This document shows, piece after piece, positions 9,901 to 20,310 of a stretch of 64,000 bases of DNA (positions are counted from its first letter, which is position 1; every line of letters begins with the position of its first letter). Origin of the DNA: Calonectria ilicicola. Lineage: Eukaryota; Ascomycota; Sordariomycetes; Hypocreales; Nectriaceae. The stretch lies in NCBI GenBank assembly GCA_020809705.1, contig CP085829.1, positions 4,650,001 to 4,714,000 of the forward strand, written 5' to 3'. Made by a program: the position numbers and the translations under genes. The notes under the pieces are model-generated. The model worked only from the letters and a program-made list of their open reading frames with translations. It was not told the origin of the DNA and searched no databases.

Positions 9901-11030
9901 AAAGTGGCGTACAAGAAGTCATATTTTCACCCAATGGTCGGTGGCTTGCGTCTCGCTGTCATTTCCAACTCAAGGTTTGGGACGCATTTAACGGGTCATG
10001 CGTCCATAACCTTACGGCCGATCCTGTCCAGAGGATCATGTTCTCCTCGGATAGCCAGTATCTTTTGTCGGATGGTTTCGCGAACAACACAACCCACGTT
10101 AAAATCTGGGACGTAATTACAGGTAATTGCATTTTAACATGCAACAACATACGGACCCATCGCTCAATTTTTTCTCCAAGCAGTCACTTGCTTGCAGTAC
10201 CATTTTGGGATAAAACCGTACAAATATGGCATCTTGAAACACAAAAGATCTTGTGTAATATCCCAAACAATCCTGGAGTAATGACCTTCTCGCCTGACAG
10301 CCACAAGTTTGTTATAACCTCCGACAAAGATATTGAAATTTGGGACATTTCCATGTGCCGATGCATCCAGACTATCCATGGAGAAATTCTCGATACTAAA
10401 ATTCATGAGAACACGGATATCAATGAGGATACCAATATCAATGAGGATACCGATATCGATGATGACGAACTTAATCATCACAAGAGTTTGAGATCCATTA
10501 CCATATCAGCAAATTATCAATGGTTAGCAGCAAGCACTGATCGCTATATCTTCATAGTGGATTTAAAAACCTGGAGCCTTGATCAGTTTTTTGAAGTCCC
10601 ACCGAAGAGTTATATTCATTCACTTTCTTTATCGTCGAACGGCCGTCGACTTGTATCATCCTCGTCATTCAAAGGAAACTTTTCAATTTGGGACCTGAGA
10701 ATGCGTATGAATAACAAAGTTATTCATTCGCAAATTAAGGGATATATTGAGCCTCGGTTTGATTTAGCCTTTGATTCCCGGCTGTCTACCAGCTTTGGCG
10801 TAGTGGATTTTAGCCAAGGTTTTACGATACAGATATTTGATGGATATCATGCAGAAGGTGACAAAGTTTATGGCTATACCTTGTCGGCGGATGGCAGATG
10901 GATTATAAATGGCCATAGACGTGTGCTTTTCATGCCAACGGAGTATCGCAGCCATCAAGTAGCTACAAATGGCTCCTCTATTGCAATAGGGTTTGGAACA
11001 GGACGAGTATTAATGATGCGGTTCAGTTAA
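6921..11030 (+). CDS. STAND/NLR protein: putative amyloid motif, NACHT, WD40 repeats
   Basis: Fungal NOD-like receptor of the HET-E/HET-D class, whose members sense non-self or cell damage and trigger cell death. One intronless frame of 1369 residues starts at the ATG in AAAATGG. Upstream codons in the same frame are not ATG-initiated. In order: a basic N-terminus (EREKKRKRHS); two spaced 13-residue segments with a common alternating hydrophobic pattern (residues 35-47 and 78-90); the pre-NACHT block KGGLLEDSYRWIL; Walker A GSLGKGKT (about 158-165); Walker B FAIDALDEC (about 259-267); the VHQSAQDFL motif typical of fungal NACHT proteins; a helical region; then about 14 degenerate WD units from about residue 690 to the end (KLWNVASGQCLRSL, KIWDANTGACLWTL, KIWDVITGNCILTC and others). 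Codon use looks AT-richer than in flanking genes. TAA overlaps an AATAAA. The family is certain; the ligand and partner are unknown. Confidence 0.93.
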   Translation: MEPEREKKRKRHSVTSMGEQVFQRPIHGHNVLAGINVSGNGTLHFNDHTNQPKPDQRDSDLQLTGSHSSGTRNFIQDVYMHDQSQVYIGNNTINNEGHPEMDNQCMKALFVADSEVDKAHIQKAKGGLLEDSYRWILNHNDFKQFRNNPESRLLWIKGSLGKGKTMLLCGILEELEKEQNLLTSYFFCQATQQHRNDTTSVLRGLIWLLCKRHPRMLPYIQDEYKIKGDKLFEGPHPWVALGAILAKMLNAEHLGNAIFAIDALDECRDEYRDNLIELIVNLSRHSSSKWIVCSRNDVGPKLDPADFEAAQQIIVQLELNQDSISDAVNRFIHFKAARLARIRKYKEEHKQKVIDALINKADNTFLWVALVCEELEKVKTPHIDKTLVSIPSGLDKLYQRMLDQISTGGDVDVCREILATICISYRPLRVDELSLLVKDLASYGNDELLDLVQECGSFLTFQDNIIYLVHQSAQDFLMKDTIHQQVFSLGIPNQHLMIFQHSLDGLMTLKRNIYDLDCLEVLIKEVSSPDPSPLSHLGYSCVHWVDHFTEAGGRRVSDDEAVGKFIREKFLYWLEALSLLGKVPDGSAAMQKLGEAMASLWEYIILNWSNIQSQVSDINGLTDSINDARRLIMLHRHTIKVAPLQVYASVLLFTPENSLTRNLFKKEEPGWILSKPNIEPDWDACVQTIKTGAPIQSIAFSPDSSQVASGGEKGVKLWNVASGQCLRSLNTSHCVEVIAISPKGQLAAGLGNGVIELWDFNSGLHQRRLRIAGYNDNQFFMSYRKGVSAINFSPDGGMLASASNEGVHTWDPITGKCLQKMDGPQDAHAVAFSADGQQLASTGRGYKTTVKIWDANTGACLWTLDGHTKWATDVFFLSTESLASYSFWVKEFKIWDLTTGNCVKTLQTKGFYRIILADDCQKFASAFDHRDQSAVRLWSFSDPTVQILTGHTKTIRSLVFSSDGRSLASAGDDGKIKIWDRRLNPVVMDIEYHQSGVQEVIFSPNGRWLASRCHFQLKVWDAFNGSCVHNLTADPVQRIMFSSDSQYLLSDGFANNTTHVKIWDVITGNCILTCNNIRTHRSIFSPSSHLLAVPFWDKTVQIWHLETQKILCNIPNNPGVMTFSPDSHKFVITSDKDIEIWDISMCRCIQTIHGEILDTKIHENTDINEDTNINEDTDIDDDELNHHKSLRSITISANYQWLAASTDRYIFIVDLKTWSLDQFFEVPPKSYIHSLSLSSNGRRLVSSSSFKGNFSIWDLRMRMNNKVIHSQIKGYIEPRFDLAFDSRLSTSFGVVDFSQGFTIQIFDGYHAEGDKVYGYTLSADGRWIINGHRRVLFMPTEYRSHQVATNGSSIAIGFGTGRVLMMRFS
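7023..7190 (+). other. Possible HET-s-related amyloid motif, two pseudo-repeats
   Basis: Residues 35-47 (INVSGNGTLHFND) and 78-90 (VYMHDQSQVYIGN) align without gaps: aliphatic, x, aliphatic, x, three polar, x, aliphatic, x, aliphatic, then G/N and N/D. The second ends in xSxVxIGN, as HET-s-type prion-forming repeats do. They sit just N-terminal to a NACHT domain, where such motifs are known to occur. Amyloid formation is inference. Confidence 0.45.
10416..10466 (+). repeat. 18-bp tandem repeat coding an acidic loop in the NLR
   Basis: Two near-identical 18-bp units (ATATCAATGAGGATACC plus one base), with a third diverged partial copy, encode an Asp/Glu/Asn-rich insert between WD units 11 and 12. 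Confidence 0.85.
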
Positions 11031-12212
11031 TAAAATACGAGGCCAAGACTAGTCTTGGTATGATTGTTTGATTGTTTCCCCTTAGGTATCCTCCATCGTA
11101 ATTTTCATCATGCGTGATATTTACTTGCTATCCAATGCAATCCTGTTAGATGCTGAATGCCACTTGCCTTACGCATTTCAGACCTCCTAGTTAGAGGGAG
11201 GCCTGAGCCTCTAATAAAGTCAACAGCTTTAGGAGATATGATTTATAGGCTCTCTTAAACCGGAAGGGCATTCATCTAGAGGACTCACGTACAGAAGGCT
11301 AAATTTCTTGATTAGAATTTCTGCAACAGAATAGAAATCGGCCTGGCTAGAATCATGTTTTGGACCCTCAAATGAATGATAATGAGTCCCAGTTGGTTCT
11401 CCCATGGTCCATACGCAAGTCGATCCTATCACGGCTAGCACGAACCAACTGAGGGCATGGATGCTCGAGGGACAAGAATTTTTTCTTTCCCGCACTTTTT
11501 AGGTCCTCCTTTGCTTTATTGGAGGTGATCTCCTTTATAGCTTGTATTTCGTGGCTGTAACGCACGTAACTTTTACAACCTCTCGTACCTCGAGCTTTCT
11601 TTGTGGTTTGGTCCTGTTAGGCGTGAGCAGGTTCCGCAATCTAGTGGGGTCGCATCTGGCTCTGCGCGTGTGAAAATTCACGTGAGAGCCCCGTCTCACG
11701 TGATGGTCTACATCCCGGCGATTAACCGAACTGTGATGGCCACTACCTTGTACTCAAGCCCAACTTGCAAACGCACCAGCTCTTCGTGATATTGATACTA
11801 CTCTGATCCCCCTCACATCCTATCGCCCCCAGATCTCTTCGTCGACCGCCGCCGGACCGCCGCAACGCTCCCCCCAAGCTTGTAATTCGTCGCGTTCCCG
11901 GTTGCTAAGCCTCCGACAAGTATACCTGGACACTTGTCTTCCACGCACTGCTCCCCTCACCACCTCCACCACGACGAGTCAGCTTCGCTTCGCCCTCTCT
12001 TACGTCCCTCGGCTGCACGGTCGCGCGCTCTCGAGTTCCCCCTCTCGGATCCCGGCCAGTGCTTGTTCCAGTGGCTCCCCCATGTAGGAATTGTGTACAT
12101 CAAACTCTCGTCTTAAAGCACAACCGCTCGCTCTCCGTGAGCCACTCGGCCTGCCACAACCTCAAGGGCAGGCTTTCCACCATCAACCCTCCGCCGCCTT
12201 CAATACACCTCC
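11031..12212. other. Intergenic: NLR 3' flank and NOT1 promoter/leader
   Basis: The first 500 bases are AT-rich. They hold a hairpin with 9-bp arms (11179-11187 with 11197-11205, one mismatch, 9-nt loop), possibly in the NLR 3' UTR. From about 11800 the sequence becomes C/T-rich with few purine runs, as expected for the NOT1 leader. No supportable coding gene. Confidence 0.5.
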
Positions 12213-15200
12213 ATGGTCCCACCACCTCGAGCGGGATCATTTTCGCCCAATCCTGCGCAGACACTTCAGACAGGATCAAGCCATTCACCCCACCCATCGC
12301 AGGCGGCTGCTATCCTCAGTGCTGGCGCAAGCCCCAGCGCCAGCAGTCCAACGGGCACCAATTCTCTGACCAAGATCGTCGTAGCCCAGGTCTATCTCCT
12401 GCTTAGCACTATCAAGGAGGACAAGGACCGCGCCAAGTGGGAACTGCAAGTCGATCAATTGAAGAAGGTATGTTGACCTCCACACGCTTCTCCCCCGCTC
12501 TGCTAATCGCATTTATCAACAGCTCATCGATGAACACGGCATGGAGGTTTTCTCAAGATATTTCACCCGGCTGGTTGCCGGCAATGCACCGCAGATATTC
12601 CCAGGTTTGAACCGCCCTGTTTCGAATCCTGGTAACTATCACATACTTGTGGGAGAGATGCGGAAGATTGCCCACGATGTTGATCAAGCAACCAAGATCG
12701 CTGAGTCGATAGAAAGCGGTACAGAAGAAATATTCCGTGACTTCGATCTCTCGACGTTTATGGAGCATTTCAAACTTGATGCACTAGAGAAGACTCTGCT
12801 AGCCCTAGCGTTCAAAGTTGGTTCTAGGGGAGATCTTAAAACCAAAGGTATGAAACATGACAATCTCAAGCACGCGTCACGCGACTAACCATTCTCCCAA
12901 AGCCGACGCAATTCTATCGACAAATTTCCCAACCTTTGTGGACATCATCTCGCGTCCTGAGATTGAAGCTCACGCCGACCTTTCTCCCGCTTTCATCGCC
13001 CTTATTGTCGACCGATTCATACAATACCACCCTCCCAGTTTCAACGCTTCATCCAGGCGCGACCTTCAAAACTATGTGGCAAAGAGATATATGAGCATGG
13101 ATCTAGCACCTCCCTCAGAAGTCCTCGCAGCCCTCGATATCGGCAGGGTGGTGATTGAGAAAAGCTCCAACGCCCTGACGCGACTAATCCAGAAGACCGG
13201 CGCCGATTTCACTCGTGATGAAGATACCTGCGCTGCATATCTTCAAAATCGTCCCAGCAACCTTCAGCTGACTCCTGATCAAGTGTCCTCGGCGTTGACT
13301 TATACAACTATCAGTCAGTCGCCTCAGCACGATCCCAGCGCCTTAGTTGCCGCACTTCGCAGAATTGTTCCGAAAACATTTGACTGGGTGGAGGTGGTTG
13401 CGTTCTTCGATCAGCCTTCAGCACGCATCTCATCTCAGCAATTCCTTCGCCTCTATAATGCCCTGCTCCCAGTGGCCCAGGATTCTGCGTCGGGTCTAGA
13501 TATTCAACGACTTTGGGGCGGTGCCTGGAATGAACCTGAGGCGCAGCTATCTTTTGTGAGCGCCTACGCTTCTCTTACACCCGAGGAGCTGAATGCCACA
13601 TCGATCCCAGGACTTCATCGGAGCATCACCCTCGACGATTACGCCAACTCTCCCCCGAATGTACTTGAGCGAGCCGCTGTGGCGGTCAAGCACCCGCTAG
13701 TATCTGTTGCAGCCCTTTCCTCGATATTCAATGTTGCGCTTAGCTCGGTGCACGCGTCTCAGAGTGTCGAAGCAAAGAGGCTGTTCCAAGAAGTCGTAGT
13801 GCCCAACCTTGACATCTTCCTTGTATCTGCTTTCGAGGTTCCTCGCCAATCGTGGGCTACTATGGCTGTCGACACTCTCAACTCGCTCTTTGAGAACTTC
13901 CTCTATAAGCGATCACCAGAGTACGACTTTGTTCTAGACAGCCTCTGGAAAAAGGATAAGGAGTGGGTAACTCAAAGGTTGATCGACGCTCACGCAGTCA
14001 AACCCGTAGACCTTCCTCTCATCTTTGAGCACGCTGTAAAGCACAAGTGGCTAGATGGTCTTGTATACTTGCCAAATGGATTTGGCATCGACCTTGCTGC
14101 TTTGGCTCATGCTGAGGGGTACCTGGATCTTGGGAAATGGGCTCGTTTCAATGCAGATCGAAGCAACGAAATTTCACGCACTCTCCTTCAATTCTTGATG
14201 ATCAAGGCAAACCTCGAGATTCAATTCCAGCGATCTACACCTGATGGACAACAAGCCATCAAAACCAGCACAACCCTCCAGGTTCGCACCGTATCAGCTT
14301 TGCTTACAATCCTCGAGGACTTTTTGCCCAAGGCACCAGTACAAGATCTTATCCTTGTTCAGCGTCACTGCATTACAGCTTACCCTCGATTAATCAATTA
14401 CGGTGAAGGATACGATGCAATCATAGATGCCAATGGAAAGGATGGCAACGCACTTCCTCCGGCTGCCAACGGTAAGATGGAGGAGCACTATAAAAAGATG
14501 TACAGTGACGAAATTCAAGTTCGCAATATTGTGGAAGTCCTGGATCGTTATAAGCATTCCAGAGACCCACTGGATCAGGATGTTTTTGCGTGCATGATTC
14601 ATGGTCTATTTGACGAATACAATCACTATGTGGACTACCCACTGGAAGCGTTGGCAACGACGGCGGTTCTCTTTGGCGGCATCATATCGCATAAGCTCAT
14701 CTCGGATCTACCTCTCAAAATTGGACTCGGCATGATCCTAGAAGCCGTACGCGATCACGCCCCAGACGACCCGATGTACAAATTTGGGTTGCAGGCTCTT
14801 ATGCAACTGCTGGTCCGTTTCAGAGAATGGCCTGGGTTCTGCAAGCAGCTCTTACAAATTCCCGGTCTCCAGGGCACAGAGGCGTTCAAAAAGGCCGAGG
14901 ATGTCGTTCGTGATCACGAGGATGAGGTTGTTCGTGGCCGGAACGGCTCTGGGACGCCTCATGGGCTTGCGTTCCCTGCTGACTCCTTTGCTAACGGGAA
15001 TCCTGAAGAGCAAGCCACTGCTGATCGTCAGCCTCCCGCTTTTAGTTCCATCAATGTTGACCCTCATTCTCAGGACGCTGATTTCGAAGATCCCGACGAA
15101 GGTGCCCAGGATAAGGTCCAATTCGTCCTGAACAATATCACTGAGGGAACGTTGCAGTCAATGGTCAATGAACTTCGGGAAACGATGGAGCATAGGAACA

Positions 15201-18200
15201 GGCAATGGTTCGCCAGCCACTTGGTTGAGGAACGCGCGAAGATGCAACCGAACTACCACCATGTGTACCTTGAATTAGTAAAGTTACTTGAGGACAGGTC
15301 GCTGTGGGGTGAAGTTCTCCGTGAGACCTACATCAGCGTGGCCCGCATGCTCAATTCAGAGGCTACCATGCAAAATTCGACAGAGAGAACCCACCTAAAG
15401 AACCTTGGCGGTTGGTTGGGTCTGTTAACCTTGGCCCGGGATCAGCCTATCAAACATAAGAATATTGCCTTCAAACAACTGCTGATTGAGGCTCACGATA
15501 CTAAGAGGCTGATTGTTGTCATCCCCTTTGTCTGCAAGGTCCTTATTCAAGGTGCTTCATCCGCCGTCTTCCGACCTCCCAACCCTTGGCTCATGGATAT
15601 TATTCATCTGCTTATTGAGTTGTATCACCATGCGGAGCTCAAGCTCAACCTGAAGTTTGAGATTGAGGTCCTTTGCAAAGGCCTCAACCTGGACCACAAG
15701 AGTATCGAGCCGTCTGGTGAAATTCTAAACCGGCCTGTAATTGAAGAGCCTTCCGAGGTCCTACCTCAAGAACAGATTGACGCATTTGAAAATTTGTCGC
15801 TAAATGGCATGGCTTCTGCCGTTGGCGCAGGCCTAACTCCTCAAACTATTGCACCAACCATCCCAGATCTTGGTCCACTAATCAATATCCCCCCAACTAA
15901 CGAGATGGTTGTCAGCGCTACCCGTCTTCATGAGATTGTCCGCACTGCCCTCACTCGAGCTCTCCAGGACATCATTCAGCCTGTCGTGGACCGATCGGTC
16001 ACCATTGCCGCCATCTCCACTCAGCAGATGATCCACAAAGATTTTGCCACTGAGCACGATGAGAACCGTGTGCGCACCTCAGCTATCAACATGGTCAAGG
16101 CTACCGCAGGCAGCCTTGCCCTTGTTACTTCCAAGGAACCTCTCCGGGCCAACTTCACCAACTATATGCGGAATCTATCTAATGATCTCCCCCAAGGTCT
16201 CCCAGAAGGTACCATTATCATGTGTGTTAATTCTAATTTGGACTTGGCCTGCAACATCATTGAGAAGCAGGCCGAGGAAAGGGCTGTGCCAGAGATTGAA
16301 GAGATGATTGAGCCAGAACTTGAAGCTCGTCGCCGACACAGAATACAGAGGCCCAACGAGCCATACTATGACTCGAACCTTAGCCGATGGGCCATGGCGA
16401 TTCCAAACCCCTACAAGCTGTCACTCAACATGACTGGCTTGAACCCTGAGCAAATGGCTATTTATGAAGATTTCGCTCGTCAACCTCGCAGCACCCCTCT
16501 CCCTGCTCCTTCCCATGGTCCCTCTTCATCCGATGCTACACGATCACTCGCAAACGAGGTGTTGCAAGAGCAATACAATAATATGCCTAACATCCCGACT
16601 CCCGCTGAGACACCATCCATCCAACAACACTTGAGCGGGCAAATGCAGCCCTATGCGCCTGCTCACACTGCTGCAGCGGCAGCCAACAACAATAATAACA
16701 ACAACATGGCGAATGGACGAACTCCTGCTTTCCAGATGGATGTTCGAGGTCTGGCTGAGCGAGTCAACAAGCTGCTCCAGGAACTTCTTCGCGTTGCTGG
16801 TGAGGCTCGTGAGGAGCACTTCATCGGTCTTCCACGACCCCATCCTGTACTTGACGTCGTTGACGCCCTCGTTCAGCTGATAATCAAGACTTCACAGAAT
16901 TCGGAAGAGTTTGCCATATACGCAGCCGAACAGATCAGCGCCCTTATTTTCCAGCAAGTCGAGGATAATTTGACACTCGAAAGTTTGGTCCACGTCCTGG
17001 AGACCCTGCGAAAGATTTCTGGTCCTGGCCTCAACAACCGTGTTCGAGCTCTGTTCAGCCAACAACCTGGTCCTACTTTCTTAAGCCTGCCCCTCCTGGC
17101 AGCGCTGACACGAACCGACTTGCTCGATTGGAGGAATATCGATCTTGCCATGTCCAAAGCCCTTCAAGCCCGCAAAGATGGCTCCCTTGACTTCTTGGAG
17201 CACCTATTGGACCTAGCGCTTCTTAACAACCGTCCAATTGCTCTGTATGCTGACTTTGTCCGCACTTTGGAAGCTGCCTGGGCCTGGATTTGCGAAGAGC
17301 CCAGCTCGCCAGCTGCCCAGCGAGTCAAAACCAAGCTCACGGGATCTTCTTTGCCTGGTCCATCCCAAGTTACTGACGACCAAGCCGTCTTCAAGCAGGA
17401 TCAGATGGAATATGTATTTGAGGAGTGGGTCCAGCTATGCAACAACCACAATGCCTCGGAGAAGGCACCAGTGGCCTTTGCTCAACAGCTACAGATCAAG
17501 CAAGTCATTCGGGACCGAGAGGACTTTTTCGTCTTTGTTCGTATCGCGATTGACCTCTCTGTGGACCGATTTGAGCACATCCTTCATGCCGGCGCTGTCG
17601 GCGACGCATACGTCATGATTGATGCCCTTGCCAAGCTAATTGGTACCTTCTTCAACATGCAGCCCGAGACACCGGGTGCTCGTGCGACATTTGTGGATTC
17701 CACTCTCGCACTAATCACTCTAGTGCTCAACCATCACCATGTCAAGCGTGGTGAGCAGCTAAACCAGCGAGTCTTCTTCCGACTCGTATCAATGGTCTTG
17801 CATGAAGTGAACGGTCTCTCGGAGGACCTCGCCGAAGAGGAACGCCGAGATATTGTCCTCAAGATCGCTTCTCGGCTAGCGGGAATGGGCCCTATTCATT
17901 TGCCCGGGTTCATCTATGGCTGGCTCTCGCTCGTTCAGCATCGAGCATTCCTTCCCGTAATTCTCCAGATGCCCGACGGAGCCGGGTGGACGCTCTTTGT
18001 CGAGCTCGTGTGCCAGCTACTTGACACTCTTAGTGAACAGTTGAAGGTATTCGAGGTGTCCAACGTCGCCAAGGAAATCTATCGTGCTACTCTCAAGCTT
18101 CTTGTAATCCTGCAGCACGACTTTCCCGACTTTATTGCGGCCAACCACGTCAGACTCTGCACTAGCATTCCGCCCCACTGCACGCAATTGCTGAATGCGG

Positions 18201-18960
18201 TGCTGGCTGCCAACCCGCAACAGACCCCCGACGCAGCCCTCAAAGGCGACCAATCCGACGAAGCTAGGGTCAGTCCCAGACTTATCGACGATGCGACTGC
18301 CATTCTCAGAGAGGCAGGGCTGCTCAGCATTCTTGATCAGGCTATTCAGAATGGACCATCCGAAGATGTTGTAGCCGCCATCACCCATGCCATCACTCAC
18401 AACCCGCCTAAGGAGACTACTTATGGGCAAATCCCAGTGCAGGCCAACGTGCGTTTAATTGGAGCTTTGGTTATTTACATTGGACAACATAGCGCGGATC
18501 AGGCCGCCCAGTCAGGCACGACTGTCGCTGTATCAGGCGACGAGCCTGGAGTTTCAACTTTGTCTCTTCTTATTCACGAGGTTCCACCCGAGGCCAGATA
18601 CTACCTCCTCTCCAGCATGATTAACCAGCTTCGGTTCCCCAACGCTCACACCGATTTCTTCAGCCAGGTCCTGCTGTACACATTTGGCAAGGATCTCAGC
18701 GACCCCGAAGAGTCGGAGATTAGACAAGAGATTACACGAATCTTGCTTGAGCGTCTTATTGGCTTTTGGCCACAGCCATGGGGTCTAATGATCACCATCG
18801 TGGAGCTGATGAAGAACGAAAAATACATGTTCTTCGATCTGCCATTCATCAAGTCAACCCCAGAGGTAAGCTCCGTCCCTTTTCGGACCATGTCACGTTC
18901 AAACATGCTAACATTTTACAGGTTGCTGAGCGATTTGCACAAGTACTTCAACGAGCTTAA
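12213..18960 (+). CDS. NOT1: CCR4-NOT complex scaffold subunit Not1
   Basis: Not1 is the large scaffold that holds the deadenylases and the Not2/Not5, Caf40 and Caf1 modules for mRNA decay and translational control. Four exons (12213-12467, 12523-12847, 12903-18865, 18922-18960) encode 2193 residues. The three introns are 55-56 nt with good signals (GTATGT, GTATGA, GTAAGC; all ending AG). An N-terminal HEAT-rich half is followed by the MIF4G-type Caf1-binding region (about residues 936-1131). Next comes the DUF3819/Caf40-binding bundle (about 1189-1386), which includes IPPTNEMVVSATRLHEIVR and PYYDSNLSRWAMAIPNPYKL. A linker with an Asn run follows, then the C-terminal Not1 superfamily domain with MINQLRFPNAHT and FDLPFIKSTPEVAERFAQVL. 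The last exon codes only 12 residues, so gene finders could easily misread the end as intron read-through. Length matches fungal Not1 proteins. Confidence 0.96.
16679..16706 (+). repeat. AAC/AAT run coding an Asn tract in NOT1
   Basis: A short trinucleotide run gives seven consecutive Asn residues after an Ala stretch. It lies in the disordered linker between the Caf40-binding domain and the C-terminal Not1 domain. Confidence 0.8.
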
Positions 18961-19389
18961 ACGACATGACAACGTGGCAAGGGAAGGCACAGTAGTTTTC
19001 AGGCGGTACAAGGACATATATATACGAAGCCATTCGAAAGGCGATGATTTCTGGAATCAGTGCAGTACATCGTTGAAAAAAAATCCAAAGGAGGGGGCGT
19101 TTGGTCAAGGCTCTCTCGAAAACTATAGAGATGTGGTGTTGGATGGCATCCGACTTTCTCGTCTGGGGGGACAAGGCGTCGTGGGGTCAACTGGCACACA
19201 CTGTAATACTGTATTAATGTACGATAAGTAGCTTTATGGGGTGTTGAAGAGAAATTACCAGGCGCATGGTTGGTCACGAAAACAAAAAAAGAGGCACAGT
19301 CCCGGTTATTTTTTTAGGCATAGTGAGAGGGTTTTGTTTTTGCTCGCAGTTATTGATCAGAAGAGATACGGGTTATTCTTCTCCCTCAA
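18961..19389. other. Convergent 3' flanks of NOT1 and the PhzF-like gene
   Basis: No gene. Two converging genes end here, so it should hold both poly(A) sites. A read-through frame runs to 19231 in this stretch, but only if the last NOT1 intron is ignored. Confidence 0.6.
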
Positions 19390-20310
19390 TCAAATGGTGA
19401 TATGTCCTCGCATCACTTGGGCAGCGGTCCCAGACAGCTTAACAGTGTCGATCTGAGAGTCACGTAAGGCGACTTCAACTACGATGTTGCTCTCCCTGCC
19501 CATCTCAACACCCTGGTCAATCTCGTAGCGGAAGGTTTGGTTTTGGAGATTGGGTTGTTGGAGAGTCAGGTAGGCGGAGAGAGCGCACGCGGCGCTTCCC
19601 GTGGCTGGGTCCTCAAAGGTAGCCTCCGTCATGCGCGCGCGGATGAAAAAGATTGTTTTGGAGCCCTCGGTGCGCTGGCCGAGGTGGACGTAAAAGTACT
19701 TTGACAGGAAGCCGTGCTGCCAGCCGTCGTCCAGGAGCCGCTCGGGCTCAAAGGGGATGATGCTCACGGCGGCCTTGGCGAGGTGGTCTAGGTCGGGCAG
19801 ATTAACGAGGGCAAACGTCATGCCCTTGACGATGCTGAAGAGGGGCGCATCGAGCTCGAGCCGCTTAACGGCCGCGTCGGCATTAAACTGGCTAGGCGCA
19901 GGCGCGGCGAGGCTGGCCAGTGTTTTAGCATGCAGATGGACATTGTGAGGGATAGCCGCCTGGATGTGACCGGGGGCCGTCTCGACGAGAGCGATTGGGC
20001 CAGCTTTAGTGACGAGGGTATCGACGCCCTGGGACAGGAGGGAGACGGCGGTTCCAATGGTGGGGTGGCCGGCAAAGGGAATCTCGGCGTTTGTGAGGAA
20101 GATGTCAATGACCCGCTGCTTGTTTGTTTCGGGATCGGGGACGTCGTGGACAATGACCGTCTCGGAAAGGTTGAACTCGCGGGCAATGGCTTGCTTTTGG
20201 GCCTGAGTCGGCGGGGGAGCGCCGGCGGGGACGGTGACGACGGCGAGGGGGTTGCCGCGATAGCGAGTCGTGGTGAAGACGTCGAGTGTTACAAAGGGCA
20301 GCTCCATCAT
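19390..20310 (-). CDS. PhzF-family (phenazine biosynthesis-like) isomerase/epimerase fold protein
   Basis: Single-exon gene of 306 residues (305 if the second of two adjacent ATGs is used). The family adopts a diaminopimelate-epimerase fold and includes isomerases acting on small acids; the substrate of the fungal members is unknown. Hallmarks visible: VFTTTRYRGNPLAVV near the N-terminus; FNLSETVIV with the conserved catalytic Glu (about residue 50); the FAGHPTIGTA motif (about 79-88); and DPATGSAACALSAYL in the C-terminal half (about 235-250). It is cytosolic by appearance, with no signal peptide. It converges on NOT1, with no sign of a gene cluster around it, so a role in secondary metabolism is not supported by context. 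Confidence 0.93.
   Translation of the reverse strand: MMELPFVTLDVFTTTRYRGNPLAVVTVPAGAPPPTQAQKQAIAREFNLSETVIVHDVPDPETNKQRVIDIFLTNAEIPFAGHPTIGTAVSLLSQGVDTLVTKAGPIALVETAPGHIQAAIPHNVHLHAKTLASLAAPAPSQFNADAAVKRLELDAPLFSIVKGMTFALVNLPDLDHLAKAAVSIIPFEPERLLDDGWQHGFLSKYFYVHLGQRTEGSKTIFFIRARMTEATFEDPATGSAACALSAYLTLQQPNLQNQTFRYEIDQGVEMGRESNIVVEVALRDSQIDTVKLSGTAAQVMRGHITI

Noticed and set aside
11229..11495. 88-codon minus-strand frame between NLR and NOT1
   Set aside because: No recognisable features, no splice-linked continuation, AT-rich flank.
18922..19231. Extension of the NOT1 frame to 19231
   Set aside because: Requires retaining a 56-nt intron with good splice sites; the spliced end matches the conserved Not1 C-terminus.
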